This document shows positions 1-10,800 of a DNA stretch of 64,000 nucleotides, piece by piece (within the stretch, counting starts at the first letter, position 1; every line of letters starts with the position of its first letter). This DNA comes from Schizophyllum amplum. Taxonomy: Eukaryota > Basidiomycota > Agaricomycetes > Agaricales > Schizophyllaceae. The DNA lies in assembly GCA_007026445.1 (NCBI GenBank), contig VDMD01000002.1, positions 496,001 to 560,000 of the forward strand, in the 5' to 3' direction. The translations under genes and the position numbers were made by a program. The notes below the pieces were generated by a model that saw only the letters and a program-made list of their open reading frames with translations, was not told the origin of the DNA and did not search any database.

Positions 1-283
1 GCGATGAGGTCCAGCCCGTTCGTCTGCGCATTCATCCATCGCGCAACGCTGCTCGTCGTCAGCCGCAGCTGTAGGCGCTATGTCTAGGGTACGTACGCGG
101 TATAGCCCATTGCTTTCGACGGTCGATGAGAACATTGCTGAAAGCAGAGAACAATGGAGATGATCGGCAATCGGCAATCGGGCCGGTCACGGGCGTGTGC
201 CGTGACCGTGCGCGATGGCCCATGGACCCTACTGTTCACCGTTGACCGCGACGACCACCGCCTTTTGCATCGTAACCGCCACC

Positions 284-3006
284 ATGTCCCCCAAACGCAA
301 AGCAGCCGAGGCTGACGTGGGGAGCTCTCCGACGAAGCGCGCGACGCGCAGGACAGCGGCGTCGGCGCCTGAGCCTCAGCCTGTGCGGATCACCAGAACG
401 CGCGCGCCCAAGCCCGCGGCGGCGGTCGACGAGCCCTCCGTCGTGCGAATAACCAGAACGAGGTCTGGCGCAGGAGAGGCCAGCACGAGCTCCGCGGAAT
501 CCCACAAGGAGAACAGCCGGAAGCGCGTCAGGATCGCCGACGACGACGAGTCGAGCACACCGCGCAAGGTGCCAGCGACGCCCACGAGGGGATCGCCGCG
601 CAAGCGGCGGGTGCGCTCTCCAAGTCCAGAACAGGCGGAGGAGAGCGACGATGGCTTCCCTGCCCCTGCGTCTGTTAAGCGCGCGCGACGCGCTGCTGGT
701 CTGACTAGGAAGCCCCCGACGCCATACAACAAGACAAGGGTGCCACCTTCGTCCGACGTCGACGTGCCACAGGACAGCACCAGCAACGACGAGACCGGGC
801 TAGTGAGCCCGTCTGCTACGCCTACGAAGCGGCGCGCACCTGTCCTACGTGCTAGAACCCTGTCACCACGAAAACGGAAAGCCGTCGCCGATGTGCCGCA
901 AGATACTACGAGCAACGACGAAACAGGGCTCGATGACGAGAGCCCCACTGCCACCCCCACGAAGCGTGCACGGGCGCGCGCCCCGAGCACCAGAACCCAA
1001 TCACCGCGGAAGCCCAAACCTATCGCACCCTCGTCAGAGCCTGAAGACGAAGACGACGATGAAGATGACATCCCGCCCATCCCCTCCTCCCCCACCAAGT
1101 CCTCCCGCACGCGCGCATTCCCCACGTCACCCACTAAGCGCGGAAGCGCGCTCTTCACGAAGCCCGCGCTCCCCAAGACCCCGTCGAAGAAGAAGCAGGA
1201 CATCGAGCTGACGCCCTTCCCCTCGCCTGCCAAGGGCCGCAACTCACCCACCAAACGACCCCCGTCCCCGACCAAACTACCGCCCGCCCTCGCCTCCACC
1301 CTGGTCCAATCCCTTGCCGCTCAGAAGAGCGCGGTGCTGCGAGCCGTGAATTCGCATAACGGGATAGACTTCACCGAGCCTGAAGATATTGCGCCCGAAG
1401 AAGAGGAAGCCCATCCGAATGAGACCACACTGCACGACCTCACTGCTTTATTACACGGCACTGTTTCCCGTGGCGAGGGCAACAGTTGCTTCGTGCTCGG
1501 CCCGCCTGGCAGTGGAAAATCGGCAGTGAGTAGCATACATCCACTTTACTATGCATAACTGACCCCACTCAGATCCTCGAGCAAAGCCTGACGCAAGTCG
1601 GCGGCAAGCCCATCCTCATCCGCCTGTCCGGCCTCGCGCAGACCTCCGACAAGCTCGCCATGCGCGAGATCGCGTACCAACTCACGCAGCAAACCGGCAC
1701 CACCTATCTAAGCGGCGGTGACGAGCCGGAGGACGACGACGAAGACCGACCACCTGCCGAGGACGATGACGAGGAGGACGAGCGCGCGCCCTTGCCGCAA
1801 CCTCCGAAACTCGACGCCAACAATGACGAGAACCCGTTCGTCGTCCCCGCCGGCAATGTTTCGCTCCCGCCCGCCGCGCAGCTGCCCGCGCTCATCTCCG
1901 TGCTCACGACCCTCGACCGCCCCGTCATCGTCGTCCTCGACGCCGTCGACCTGTTCGCGCTGCACCCGCGGCAGGCGCTGCTCTACTGCGTCCTCGACGC
2001 CGTGCAGAGCTGCCTGGCCGAGCCCGGGCGTAACGGGCTCGCGGTCGTGGGGCTGACGAGCCGGCTGGACACGATCTACCTGCTCGAGAAGCGTGTCAAG
2101 AGTCGGTTCTCGCAGCGGGTGATGCGAACGGCGCCGCCGAGGACGTTGGGGCACTATGTGCTGCTGGCGAGGCGGTATCTCACGGCGTATGCGGAAGCTG
2201 CGGGCGAGGGGTGGCAGAAGGCGTGGAGCGAGGCGGTGGACAAGTTCTTGGGGGACGGGGAGGTGGTGACGGCGCTGAAGGATACGTTCTGCCTGACGAG
2301 AGACGTGCGCGTACTGGGGAGGATTTTGGTGAGCTGTAATTTGTGGTAGGCAGTCTGCATGTGAGCTGATCGTTTTGTAGACTGGAGTCATGGTGCGCCT
2401 CTCCCCGCAGGCGCCTTTCCCGACTGCGGCAATGCTTGCCACCGCGATAGCGTCCCAACGCTGCCGGCCTCCCTTCAGTTATTTGCCCCGTGCGTACTTC
2501 TTTCCTCATGCTTATGCAGTCATGCTGACTTAATCGGTAGACCTCTCTTATCCTGCGCTCGGTCTCTTGGTAGCCTGGATGCACTGGGACACTGCCGGTC
2601 ACCCCGAGGTCAACTATGAGATGCTGCGCAAGTCGTTTGAAGACGCGTGCCATGCGTCGAATGTGGCGCCTGTGACGGTGAATGGGGCGAGCATTGGGAT
2701 GATGCGGTGCTCGAAGGCGATTATGTTAGGGGTGAGTAGGTTTTCTGCTCTCATCGCTCATTGTGCCTTCGCTTCCGCTTCCGTTGCTCCTCTGCTCTAT
2801 CCTACCATGTTACTAATCACTACGTCCAGGCCTTCGAAGCGCTCATCGACTTGCGCGTGTTCGTCCCTGTCGCGGCGCCATCCACCAGTGTCGCAAACGT
2901 CTTTGTCAAGTACCGTTGCGCATCGGACCGTTTCGACATCAGAAACGCAGTGAATGTAGACGGACAGGTGACATTGAAGAAGTGGATGGCGAAGACGGTG
3001 GTTTAG
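284..3006 (+). CDS. ORC4: Origin recognition complex subunit 4 (ORC4), AAA+ protein with long disordered N-terminus
   Basis: Five exons (284-1525, 1573-2328, 2381-2489, 2541-2731, 2830-3006) join in frame to 824 codons. The start at 284 sits in CCACCATG; an in-frame ATG at 215 has a poorer context. Residues 1-400 are Ser/Pro/Lys/Arg-rich and disordered, with many SPTKR and SPRKR motifs and a tandem repeat. The Walker A GPPGSGKS (406-413) lies at the end of exon 1. An acidic insert (about 463-488) follows. The Walker B segment VVLDAVDLF (537 = D) and the block LLEKRVKSRF identify ORC4, which binds ATP in the six-subunit complex that marks replication origins in the nucleus. Animal ORC4 is about 436 aa, so this protein is nearly doubled by the N-terminal extension; fission yeast Orc4 also has an N-terminal DNA-binding extension (AT-hooks), but I see no clear AT-hook here. 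Confidence 0.93.
761..1018 (+). repeat. 129 bp in-frame tandem duplication inside ORC4
   Basis: Two adjacent 43-codon units begin at 761 (residue 160) and 890 (residue 203). Both start with DVPQD(S/T)TSNDETGL and continue through an (S/A)TPTKR motif to a SPRK motif. Because the unit is a whole number of codons the reading frame is kept. Confidence 0.85.
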
Positions 3007-3301
3007 GGACTGCTCTCATCTAAGCGAGGGTGCTTCCCGGCGGATGCTTCCTTTCTTCTATCATTATTCCACGATAGGTGGATTATCTTACTCTTTCTGT
3101 GCTGTCGCGTTCTCTGCTGTCTATAACCTAGATTTTTCCTTTTCTATGAGCTGAACATAACGCACGACATACTGTAAGTCCAGCTCGCGGCAAACACGTG
3201 CGTCTGGCCTCTTGACTTGAGCCATCATCATCACGGCGAGCCTCTGCGCGTCGAACCGGCACCTGCTCAGCGCGTACGCGCGCCTGTTTTTCCCGCAAAA
3301 G

Positions 3302-4742
3302 ATGTGGACGATGCTGCTCGTCCCGCTGCTCTCGCTGCCGCTGCTGCCGACAGTGATCCCCATGCTCCCCCTCCCCCGCGCGCTCGCCCGCACCCTGCGC
3401 TACTACTCCGCCGCCACCGTCTACCTCTCTACGATGTCCCTCGTCGGCGGAGCCGCGTCCTTCGTGTCCCTCGTGCTCAATGGGCTCGGGCAGGGGTACA
3501 TGACGAACTACTATGTCGCCCGGCTCTTCTACATCGTCGCAAGCCGCGTCTGCGGCGTCAAGGTCCGCGTGGAGGGCGCGGAGTACCTTGAGCGCGACGA
3601 TATTGACGGCGCGGGACGCGTGAAGGAGAATCTGAACGGCGTGACGACTGGCCCTGCGATCATCATGAACAACCACCAGACGATGCTCGATATCCTCGTC
3701 GTGGGCAAGACATTCCCCCGGCAAACGACTATGATCTCCAAGAAGTCCATCATGTTCTCGCCGCTGGGGCCGTTCATGCTCATGGCCGGATGCATATTCA
3801 TTGACCGCGCGAACCCGACGGCGGCGCGGAAGAGCCTGAACGAGGGTGTCACGACGATGAAGAGGCATAGATTAGGTGCGTTGTGCATTTGTAACATGCG
3901 ATCGTGCGCTCACTCGACGCAGGAGTCTGGATATTCCCCGAGGGGACCCGCCACCAGTCGCCGACGCCATCCATGCTGCCGCTGAAGAAGGGCGGCTTTC
4001 ACACCGCTGTGGAGGCTCAGCTGCCCATAGTGAGTTCTCGATCGCTGTGCACCCAGAAGTCGCGTCACTGTTCATATCCATCTCATCCTCGCGATCCACT
4101 CGGTCGGCCGCTGCTGATTTGCGTCCGGGCATCTTTCATCTTACGATCTTGGTCGTCTGCCCCCAGTCCTGACCATCTCTCTAGATCCCCATCGTCACTG
4201 AAAACTACTGGTGGGCATATCGCAAAGGTGTATGGGGCTTTGGCGAAGACGGGCCGAACGAGCTCCGTGTCAAGGGTGTGTGCCATCTCGCGGTTCGCCT
4301 GAACCATACCAACTGATTAACCCGCTCACCAGTCCTCCCGCCCATCCCTACCGTGGGCCTTACCATCGATGACATCCCCGAGCTTGTCACGCGCGTGCGC
4401 GACCAAATGCTCATCGCGCTCCGCGAGATCAGCCGGCCTGGCCCCGAGCCGCACGCGGGTGACGCGACGACGCAGCTCAGCGTCCCCCCTGCACCCGAGA
4501 AGAGCCCACTGCCGAGCCCGCCGCCCGAGCGCGCGCCCCAGCCGATTAAGGGCGTGCCAAAGCCCGTCGTGCCGCTGCCCTCGTCGGTGGAGGCGGCGCC
4601 TGCGGCCGGCGGATCGGGTGGGAGGCATCCGGTCCCGCTTGCGCATTCCAGGGATGACTCTGCGGAGACTGCGCCGAGCGACAGCGGGTCGAACGGGACA
4701 GAGGAGGACGAGGGGATGGTGTTGGTGGGTCGTCCTGAGTGA
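3302..4742 (+). CDS. 1-acyl-sn-glycerol-3-phosphate acyltransferase (PlsC family, SLC1-like)
   Basis: Four exons (3302-3875, 3923-4029, 4185-4275, 4333-4742) encode 393 aa. The enzyme would move an acyl group from acyl-CoA to lysophosphatidic acid to give phosphatidic acid at the ER membrane. Two hydrophobic segments lie in residues 1-25 and 38-62. The catalytic H-x4-D box is NHQTMLD (H125, D130), and the acceptor-binding box FPEGTR is at 196-201, split from exon 1 by an intron just upstream. The core ends near residue 280; the remaining roughly 90 residues are a Pro/Ser-rich tail that lengthens the protein beyond the usual 300 or so. The start is the first ATG of the open frame, 295 bp after the ORC4 stop; a short upstream exon cannot be excluded. 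Confidence 0.9.
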
Positions 4743-5045
4743 ACGTCAAGATCGCGGTACAGTAATTATCTAATGAGGGGTGTGCGAAACTACTGCCTAC
4801 CATGGTCTATGCATACAACTTCCCACCTCCTCGACAATTTGCGTCTGGTGCCACATCGCGGGAAACACAAACTGGTACGACTGAACTTCAACATGGGTGC
4901 CGGTACAAGTATGATCATGAGGTACCAAAAGTACATGGCATCTGGGGATATTGCAGAGCAACATAGAGCTGGGTGATTCAAGTTATGGCCAAACTCGGAC
5001 TCGGATGCTGGCAAAAAGAACAAAAGAGCAACTAGCGGATGGAAT

Positions 5046-5118
5046 GATTCGACCCGGGCTCGAACCGAGGACCTTCTGTGTGTAAGACAGATGCCATAAC
5101 CAACTAGGCCATCGAACC
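5046..5118 (-). tRNA. tRNA-Val (anticodon UAC), no intron
   Basis: On the minus strand the 73 nt fold gives a 7 bp acceptor stem (GGTTCGA with TCGAATC), a D arm around AGTTGGTT, an anticodon stem TCTGT/ACAGA with loop CTTACAC, and a T arm with loop TTCGAGC. The anticodon TAC (plus-strand 5082-5084) reads GUA valine codons. All parts are continuous, so there is no intron. The 4743-5045 stretch between the acyltransferase stop and this gene holds nothing else I can support. Confidence 0.93.
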
Positions 5119-5608
5119 GTACAAAACGTTCTACCCATAAATATTAGATCGGCTTAATATTCTTCGATTTCGCTGGTCAGTCTTCTTGCTACTATATGTA
5201 CTTCCTCCTTCACGTAGATATCACGGGAAACTAAAGGACGACATCGAACTATGCATGTATTGCATCACATCTAATACTGTAGTCCATGCACCATTGGTCC
5301 TACTGGAGAATACATAGCGCGTGAATCAGGCTGAACGGATCAAAGGAAAGGAGAACGATAGAGCACATAAGGCTTGGTCACTGAAAGACTCAGAGGCACT
5401 GAGAAGAGCTACAGAAATCGTCAGACAGCTATCAGCAAAGAGAGCTAGACAAAACGCACAGTGTACGAGAGGTAGCGAGGATAGTCACGGTGAGCGATGA
5501 TATGTAGGTGGTTTCGCAAAGTTTAGCAAGCGCGTCCAATCGTTCCTGGGGTCCTGCAAAAGGGCGATCAGCAACCCAGACCCTGCATTATAAAGCGCAT
5601 ACTTATAC
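5119..5608. other. Intergenic, no gene seen
   Basis: AT-richer than the flanks, with only short frames. It holds the 5' flank of the minus-strand tRNA and the presumed 3' UTR of the minus-strand membrane protein that ends at 5609. Confidence 0.6.
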
Positions 5609-7378
5609 TCACCCTTTTCCAACCGCCGACCCCTTCTCTTCCCAGAAGGAGCCATGCCCAGGCGCCGTCGTCCCGTCCGAGCCACTCGACGAGTCGCCCT
5701 GGTCCTCGCTGACAATCTCGACGCCCAGCATCGACAAGTCCATCTCCACCGACTGCTCACTGTCGATGGCCGACTTATCCACCTCGCCTGCAACTTGGAG
5801 CATAGCCCGGAAGTTGTCGTTCACGAAGAGGTCCGGGTCCCATGCGCTCGCTTCGTCAGCGAGCTCGCGGATCATTCCCAGCAGCGCTGCGGGGTCGTCT
5901 TGAGTCGCTAGACTGCTCGCGCGGCTACGGGCATAGCCCATGGAGGTCGACGGATGCCCGAGACCGATGCCTTGGTATGCCTGTGGCAAGCCAGCATAGA
6001 AGGCTTCCTCGGAGATGTGTTCGGATACCCTCTTCTGTAGACGGCCTGCCGAGTCGGAGCCCGGTAGCGTCATGATACGTAGCGGAGAAGGCCCAACAGG
6101 AGGGCTGCGACGACTCGACCTCGTGCTGGGATTGCGCTTCTTGAGGGCGGATTTGAGTTTGGGTGTGGGCACGACAGACGTCGGAGGCGAGGGGAAGGAA
6201 GACAAATCAGGCGTCGTAGGCGGAGAAGACGACTTCGCGGGCTGGTTGCTTTGACTGGTCATGACGACGTCCAGAGACGTGAACGGGTGATCCGGTGCGG
6301 AAGGGCTGCGGCATTGAGGTGTATGGGGGGCGAGGGTGGTAGGCGTAGCAGCAGGACCACTCTGCGAGTGTCGCTTGGGGCACGCGGTGAGAGCGTAGGG
6401 GTGCGAGATGTCCATGGCGGATAGGCGGTGTCCAAGTTCGTCGACTCCAGAGGGAGTGGGACCAAAGAGCGGAGAGGCGACGGCAGAGGGCATAGGGACC
6501 TTGGGAATCGTGAAGCTGTATCTCGAGTTTCTGGGTTTGGACTCTGCCGACCACTGAGTGTCAACTGATTTGCGATTCTGAGGATCCGGCGAGAGAAGCA
6601 GGGGAAGCTCAGGGACTTCCTCGCGGCCGACCAATCTGATAGAGCCAGCGCCAGACGTGTCCGATATCCAACTCTTCCAACTAGCGCGCGAGCGCGAGCG
6701 GCGTTGGCGATGAGATATGGCGTCACTAGGATCGGCCTTGTTCTTGAATGGAGCCAGGTCTGCCAGGGAGAACCTACTGGACGAACGAAGTATAGGTGAC
6801 GGATTCTTGGGACGCGATGGAACGGTCGGTAGGCGCAGCGAGTGAGCGAGACTTGGCGGAGAGCTGATATCGAGGGTGTATAGCACGCGGTTGTCGACGA
6901 TGAGCGAGCCGTGTTTCTCGGTATCGCCGCAAGGGTACTTCTCCACCGTCCTGACACTGCCGCCGTAACGCGTCGATCGACGAGAGGACCGTAGCGAACG
7001 CGAGTCGAAAGAGCGACAGAAGATACGAGCTCGCTCCTCTATCGCCTTGGCGCGAGTTTCCCAAGAAGGCGAGCCGAAGAGACCAACGAAGAAGCCTTTG
7101 CTGTCGTCCGTCCACTGAGAGCTGATTTTGCCCAACGGCTGAATGGTCGACGCCGACCAATCGGTTTTCTCGCTGGTCATAGAGCTATCATATCTGGGCG
7201 AGGAGCGTTGTCTACCTGCAGCATAGAAGATCTTGCAAGCCACGAGGAGCGATAGTAGCAGGAAAAGAGTGAGGAAGATGGCGAGACACGCCGAACCGGT
7301 GGGCGAGCGTATGTCGATGGGCGACGCAGTGGCGGGAGGTACGAGTAGAAAAAGAATGGCGAGCTCTTGGAGAGCCAT
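5609..7378 (-). CDS. Single-pass membrane protein with long Ser-rich cytoplasmic tail, unknown function
   Basis: A 589-codon frame without introns. The frame is open back to 7456, but that upstream part starts with GTG; the first ATG is at 7378. Residues 1-18 look like a signal peptide (MALQELAILFLLVPPATA) and residues about 31-52 form a strong membrane helix (FLTLFLLLSLLVACKIF). The rest is Ser/Arg/Pro-rich with no enzyme motif, apart from a more ordered, acidic C-terminal 100 residues containing ALLGMIRELADEASAWDPD. A possible last intron (GTGAGT at about 5610, acceptor near 5545) would replace the final stop with nine other residues; either end is possible. I do not recognise the family. 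Layout resembles fungal cell-surface anchors or signalling scaffolds, which is only a guess. Confidence 0.7.
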   Translation of the reverse strand: MALQELAILFLLVPPATASPIDIRSPTGSACLAIFLTLFLLLSLLVACKIFYAAGRQRSSPRYDSSMTSEKTDWSASTIQPLGKISSQWTDDSKGFFVGLFGSPSWETRAKAIEERARIFCRSFDSRSLRSSRRSTRYGGSVRTVEKYPCGDTEKHGSLIVDNRVLYTLDISSPPSLAHSLRLPTVPSRPKNPSPILRSSSRFSLADLAPFKNKADPSDAISHRQRRSRSRASWKSWISDTSGAGSIRLVGREEVPELPLLLSPDPQNRKSVDTQWSAESKPRNSRYSFTIPKVPMPSAVASPLFGPTPSGVDELGHRLSAMDISHPYALTACPKRHSQSGPAATPTTLAPHTPQCRSPSAPDHPFTSLDVVMTSQSNQPAKSSSPPTTPDLSSFPSPPTSVVPTPKLKSALKKRNPSTRSSRRSPPVGPSPLRIMTLPGSDSAGRLQKRVSEHISEEAFYAGLPQAYQGIGLGHPSTSMGYARSRASSLATQDDPAALLGMIRELADEASAWDPDLFVNDNFRAMLQVAGEVDKSAIDSEQSVEMDLSMLGVEIVSEDQGDSSSGSDGTTAPGHGSFWEEKGSAVGKG

Positions 7379-7648
7379 GAGGGATGTCCTGAAGCGGTTC
7401 TGCGCCCCGACCGGGGTGATGGTGGTAGGAGACAAGAACTTAAGCGGATCGGCCACCCGGACTCGCGCCGCGGTCCCGTCCGGCGGATCACCGTGTCAGT
7501 GAACTTCAACTTGCACGTGCTTTTGAAAGGTCCACTGGTCGGATGTTCGATAATGTGCAACTCAAGCTTGAAAAGGTGACTATGGGTCTTCTAGGAATAA
7601 AGACGGACTCGATTACTGTGCACACCCTCCCCCTCGAAATCGACAGGC

Positions 7649-8987
7649 CTACGGATCATCCTGCCCAGCTGCCGCAATAACGGTCTTCCGTGCCCCAGAA
7701 CGATGGACGAGGGTGACACGTACGGTTCTCGTTGAGGGCTCTGCGTCATTGGGAGCTGACGAGTTGGGGACCGCCCTTGCTCGCAAAACCGCCTCCAGAG
7801 GCTGTATCAATAGCATCGTGCAGTCCGCCCAGAAAGCGATGTCATCGTAGCTCTCGTCACTGAAAACTTTCAGTGACTCCAGTCCCCGAAGCCTCTTGGC
7901 CATCTTCGTGAACCGTTGCTGAAGCAGTGTGAGCCCAACAACATCGATAGCAAGAAAGTCACTTGCCTGAATTCTCTGCGCTTCGACGTCGCCTTTGGCT
8001 CTATGTTCATGTAAACGGACCTGTATATGCTTGAGACGTCCTCCGCATAGCTCTATACAGCGACTGTCAATGGTAGGGTCGACAGACTCAACGAATTGAT
8101 ACATACCAAAGAGGTTATTACTTGTGAGCGTGAACACTGTGTTGGGCAATTCCCTGAGTTTTGCAAAACCTGCCTTGGTCGGCTCGGTCAAGCCGTTGCT
8201 GAATTGACGAGGCGTTGCGTCCGTAAAGTAGAGACGCTGGGTCTCCGGCATGCTTGGTAAAAGGTTCGCGAGCTTCCACGGAATGGCTAGGTTGCGCACA
8301 GAGGGAAGCGAACGTCGGTCGAGCATCTCGAGGAATGAACGTTTTTCAAAGATCCATCTGCCAGTTGCTTGCATCGAGTAGACGATGTGAAGGGTGTGCA
8401 GGTTGGGAAGTTCGGCTAGAGCACGACAGAACTCTGGCCACACGCCTGCCCAGGAGTAATCTGACAACCACACGGTGACAGTCCTGCATAGCTCGGCATA
8501 AGCTGACAGCTAGGGTTGCAAAGCGCATGTCAACTTACTGAACGTAGGGCGCCAACGTAGGGTCGCGAATGGTCACGATCTCGAGCTGCCGCACGAGGTC
8601 TGTGGCAAGCTCTTTCTTCCAAAGAATACCGTCTGGTAAGTTCATTCGATTCGGCTTCGCGGGGTCGTCCACTTGATACTTGCTCGCGAAGGCCTCGATG
8701 CTCTGCCACACGTAAGGTAGGAAAACGTTGCGCAGCCGGCGGCAAGTCTGGGAAAGGGCATATATCGATCTGTGACGAACGAGGTACTCCTCTCCGTACA
8801 AGGCCGTGCGCTTTGTGTGCAACGAAACACGTGGATACGAGTTGACGACCTCCAAGAGCAGCTCGTCTGGCAGGGAAATGAAGGCAGAGGGTGTACTGAA
8901 CTTCGCGCCGGAGCGTCCCTTAGGCTTTGGGAAGTAGGAAACAAGTTTTCCGCGAGTCTTGTAGCGCTTGACGCCATGACCAGACAT
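7649..8987 (-). CDS. F-box-like protein with putative LRR-type C-terminal part
   Basis: Two exons (8987-8539 and 8483-7649) join to 427 codons through a 55-base intron with GTAAGT donor. The ATG at 8987 is the first in frame. Residues 37-97 (FISLPDELLLEVV ... ALSQTCRRLRNVFLPYVWQSI) match an F-box, which would bind Skp1 in an SCF ubiquitin ligase. The remaining 300 residues are leucine-rich with irregular spacing (AELPNLHTLHIVY, LPSVRNLAIPW), as in the substrate-binding part of many basidiomycete F-box proteins. Substrate is unknown. F-box genes are greatly expanded in agaricomycetes and this one has no obvious functional link to its neighbours. Confidence 0.8.
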
Positions 8988-10180
8988 GATGGTAAAGGAC
9001 CTGGACAAGGACGGGCCACTGCTCCGACGACTCTCAATTCATTTCAAGCTCGGTTCCGACAGCCCTCCCGCAATCACGTGATACAACATATGTCGTGACT
9101 TCGGCGCTTCCAACCAACTTCAAGTCGGTGTACGTTGACTTACAAGTTGTGATTGCAGTGCGTAATTTGCTGAAGGTTAGCTGGCTGGAGGGTAAGTACT
9201 TACGACCTGCAACGGATCACACGGGTGGACTCGGCTTTTGTCAAGCTTTTGTTGTTCGCTCTGTCTCCGATTTGCATGGCTACCATGAGGCGCCCCTCTC
9301 CAGCAGATGCTCTGGGCGTCCGGAGCGCGCCCGGCGCGCCTAATCAGTTGGAAATGTCCTAAGCCAGCGAAGCGAAGCCACCATACAAGCCAGCGCGCAA
9401 GACTCGCTCTATCATTAGCTTAGTCTCGTGCCCATCCGTTCGCTCCGCCACTGCACCCACAAGGACCCACCGCACAACGTGGGCGCACGTTTTTCGGTAT
9501 TCGGGCGGTATTGAAAAGTGGAGAGCAGTGAGCGGAGCGGGCCCACGTTGTGCGGTGGGTCCTTGTGGGTGCAGTGGCGGAGCGAACGGATGGGCACGAG
9601 ACTATCATTAGCTATGATTTAAAGCCCACCTGCCGTACCTCACAAGCTGGTCCTGCCTCGCATGAATCGAACCCGCCCTCCCCTCTAGGCGACGAGGCCC
9701 TCAGATAGCATACGTTAGCTTTCCAACCAAGACATGATGTGGTTATACGACAAGCACGTCGATGTACTTTCTACAGGGATGGCGGACGAAGGGGAGAAGG
9801 AGTCCGATTGGTAGCAAATTACAGCGTGCTATGTATGATCTCAACGTTCCCCGACACTGCACCTCCGTCCGTAATCTCCGATGTTCGAGAGGGGCACGAC
9901 TGTCGCGCCCACTCGCTCAATATACCTTAGCCTACGCATATCACGAAAGGTCCAATCCGATCCTTCATTGCATATTTGGGGAGGGTGGATTCGAGAAGCC
10001 GCTACACGACCCGCCACATTGGCTAAGTCCCGAGCGGGTCATAGTGGAGGGGTGGAGCAAAAGTGAGTCATCCGTAAGCATTGTCCATTGGAAAGCATGC
10101 GTGGCTGCCGTGTTGTACAAAATCGTTCTGTTTACGCGAACGCAACTAATACTCGGCGCTCGAGGCTTGTCGAGGCCCAA
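8988..10180. other. Gene-poor stretch containing a foldback element
   Basis: About 1.2 kb between two minus-strand genes. Apart from the foldback element at 9421-9604 and a CACGTG box near 9076, I see no coding signal. A B-box-like tRNA fragment near 9670 was judged non-functional. Confidence 0.6.
9421..9604. mobile_element. 184 bp foldback MITE, perfect 64 bp terminal inverted repeats, 9 bp target duplication
   Basis: The first 64 bases (9421-9484, starting TAGTCTCGTGCCCATCC) are the exact reverse complement of the last 64 (9541-9604, ending CACGAGACTA). Only 56 bases separate the arms. The element is flanked by TCATTAGCT at 9412-9420 and 9605-9613, a 9 bp direct repeat. A long inverted repeat plus a 9 bp target duplication is the pattern of Mutator-type (MULE) non-autonomous elements. 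Identical arms and duplication imply recent movement or gene conversion. It carries no gene and would fold into a long hairpin if transcribed. Confidence 0.88.
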
Positions 10181-10707
10181 CTAGTAGTTGTTATCGAGAG
10201 CGCCTTCGTACTGCTGCTTCGCGTGGCGCTTGGCCTTCTCCTTGTCAAAGAAGTCGAGCTGCGTGAGGAACGAGTTAGTGGCGGGCAGATGAAGATGCGA
10301 ACAGACTACGTACCCCCTTGGTCTCGACAGTCCGGTCGATGAAGGCACCAGCAAAACCGGCGCTAGGATATCGGTCAGCAGGGGCGTGTATGATGGGCAA
10401 ACTGCAGGATGCTCACAGGAGCTCCTTCGCCTCAGCGTGGCTGGCCGGCTGGCCATTCTGGGCAACGTGCTTCTCGTACGCCTTAGCGGCCTGTGTCCTC
10501 GTTAGAATTTATCACGTATGCTGAGGCAGCTCGACGAGCTTACCTCGTAGGAAGCGGCGGCGGAGATGAGCTCGTGCGAGAGCTCGGCCTTGTGAGGGGC
10601 GTTCTGGACCTGTACGACGTTGAGGACGATGGCCAGCTATCATGGGGATGGCAACGTACCTGGTCGTAGGCCTGCTTCTGATCGGAGTCGTCGTTGAACC
10701 AACCCAT
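10181..10707 (-). CDS. CipC-like protein (DUF3759 family)
   Basis: Five short exons (10707-10660, 10609-10544, 10490-10417, 10362-10314, 10258-10181) give 104 aa, the usual size of this family. The order of conserved blocks is MGWFNDDSDQKQAYDQ, APHKAELSHELISAAASYEA, KAYEKHVAQNG, AGFAGAFIDRTVETKGL and a lysine-rich C-terminus, as in Aspergillus CipC, first described as induced by concanamycin. These are small soluble proteins often abundant under stress, on wood and during fruiting; biochemical function is unknown. Introns are 46-55 bases. A TATA box lies about 90 bases upstream, in keeping with a strongly regulated gene. Confidence 0.92.
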
Positions 10708-10793
10708 AGCGTCAAGAGATATGCGGTGGTGAAGGGGAGGATAAAATGGATAAGGAGAGGGTCAATGGAAAGCCCTCCTCGACAACGGGGCTC

Positions 10794-10800
10794 TTTTATA
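10794..10800 (-). promoter_or_regulatory. TATA box of the CipC-like gene
   Basis: Minus-strand TATAAAA, 87-93 bases upstream of the ATG at 10707, the expected distance for a short 5' UTR. Confidence 0.6.

Noticed and set aside
1..35. Minus-strand ATG at 35 opening a frame (MNAQTNGLDLI) to the left edge
   Set aside because: Only eleven codons are visible and a second ATG at 39 opens another frame; not enough to support a gene.
376..1299. 307-codon minus-strand frame under ORC4
   Set aside because: Shadow of the GC-rich, repetitive ORC4 N-terminus; no start context or homology.
9655..9735. Possible minus-strand tRNA (contains GGGTTCGATTC, a B-box match)
   Set aside because: The T stem has a mismatch, the acceptor pairs only 6 of 7 with wobbles, and the D arm has a four-base loop without the GG pair. 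No valid cloverleaf; at best a decayed tRNA relic.
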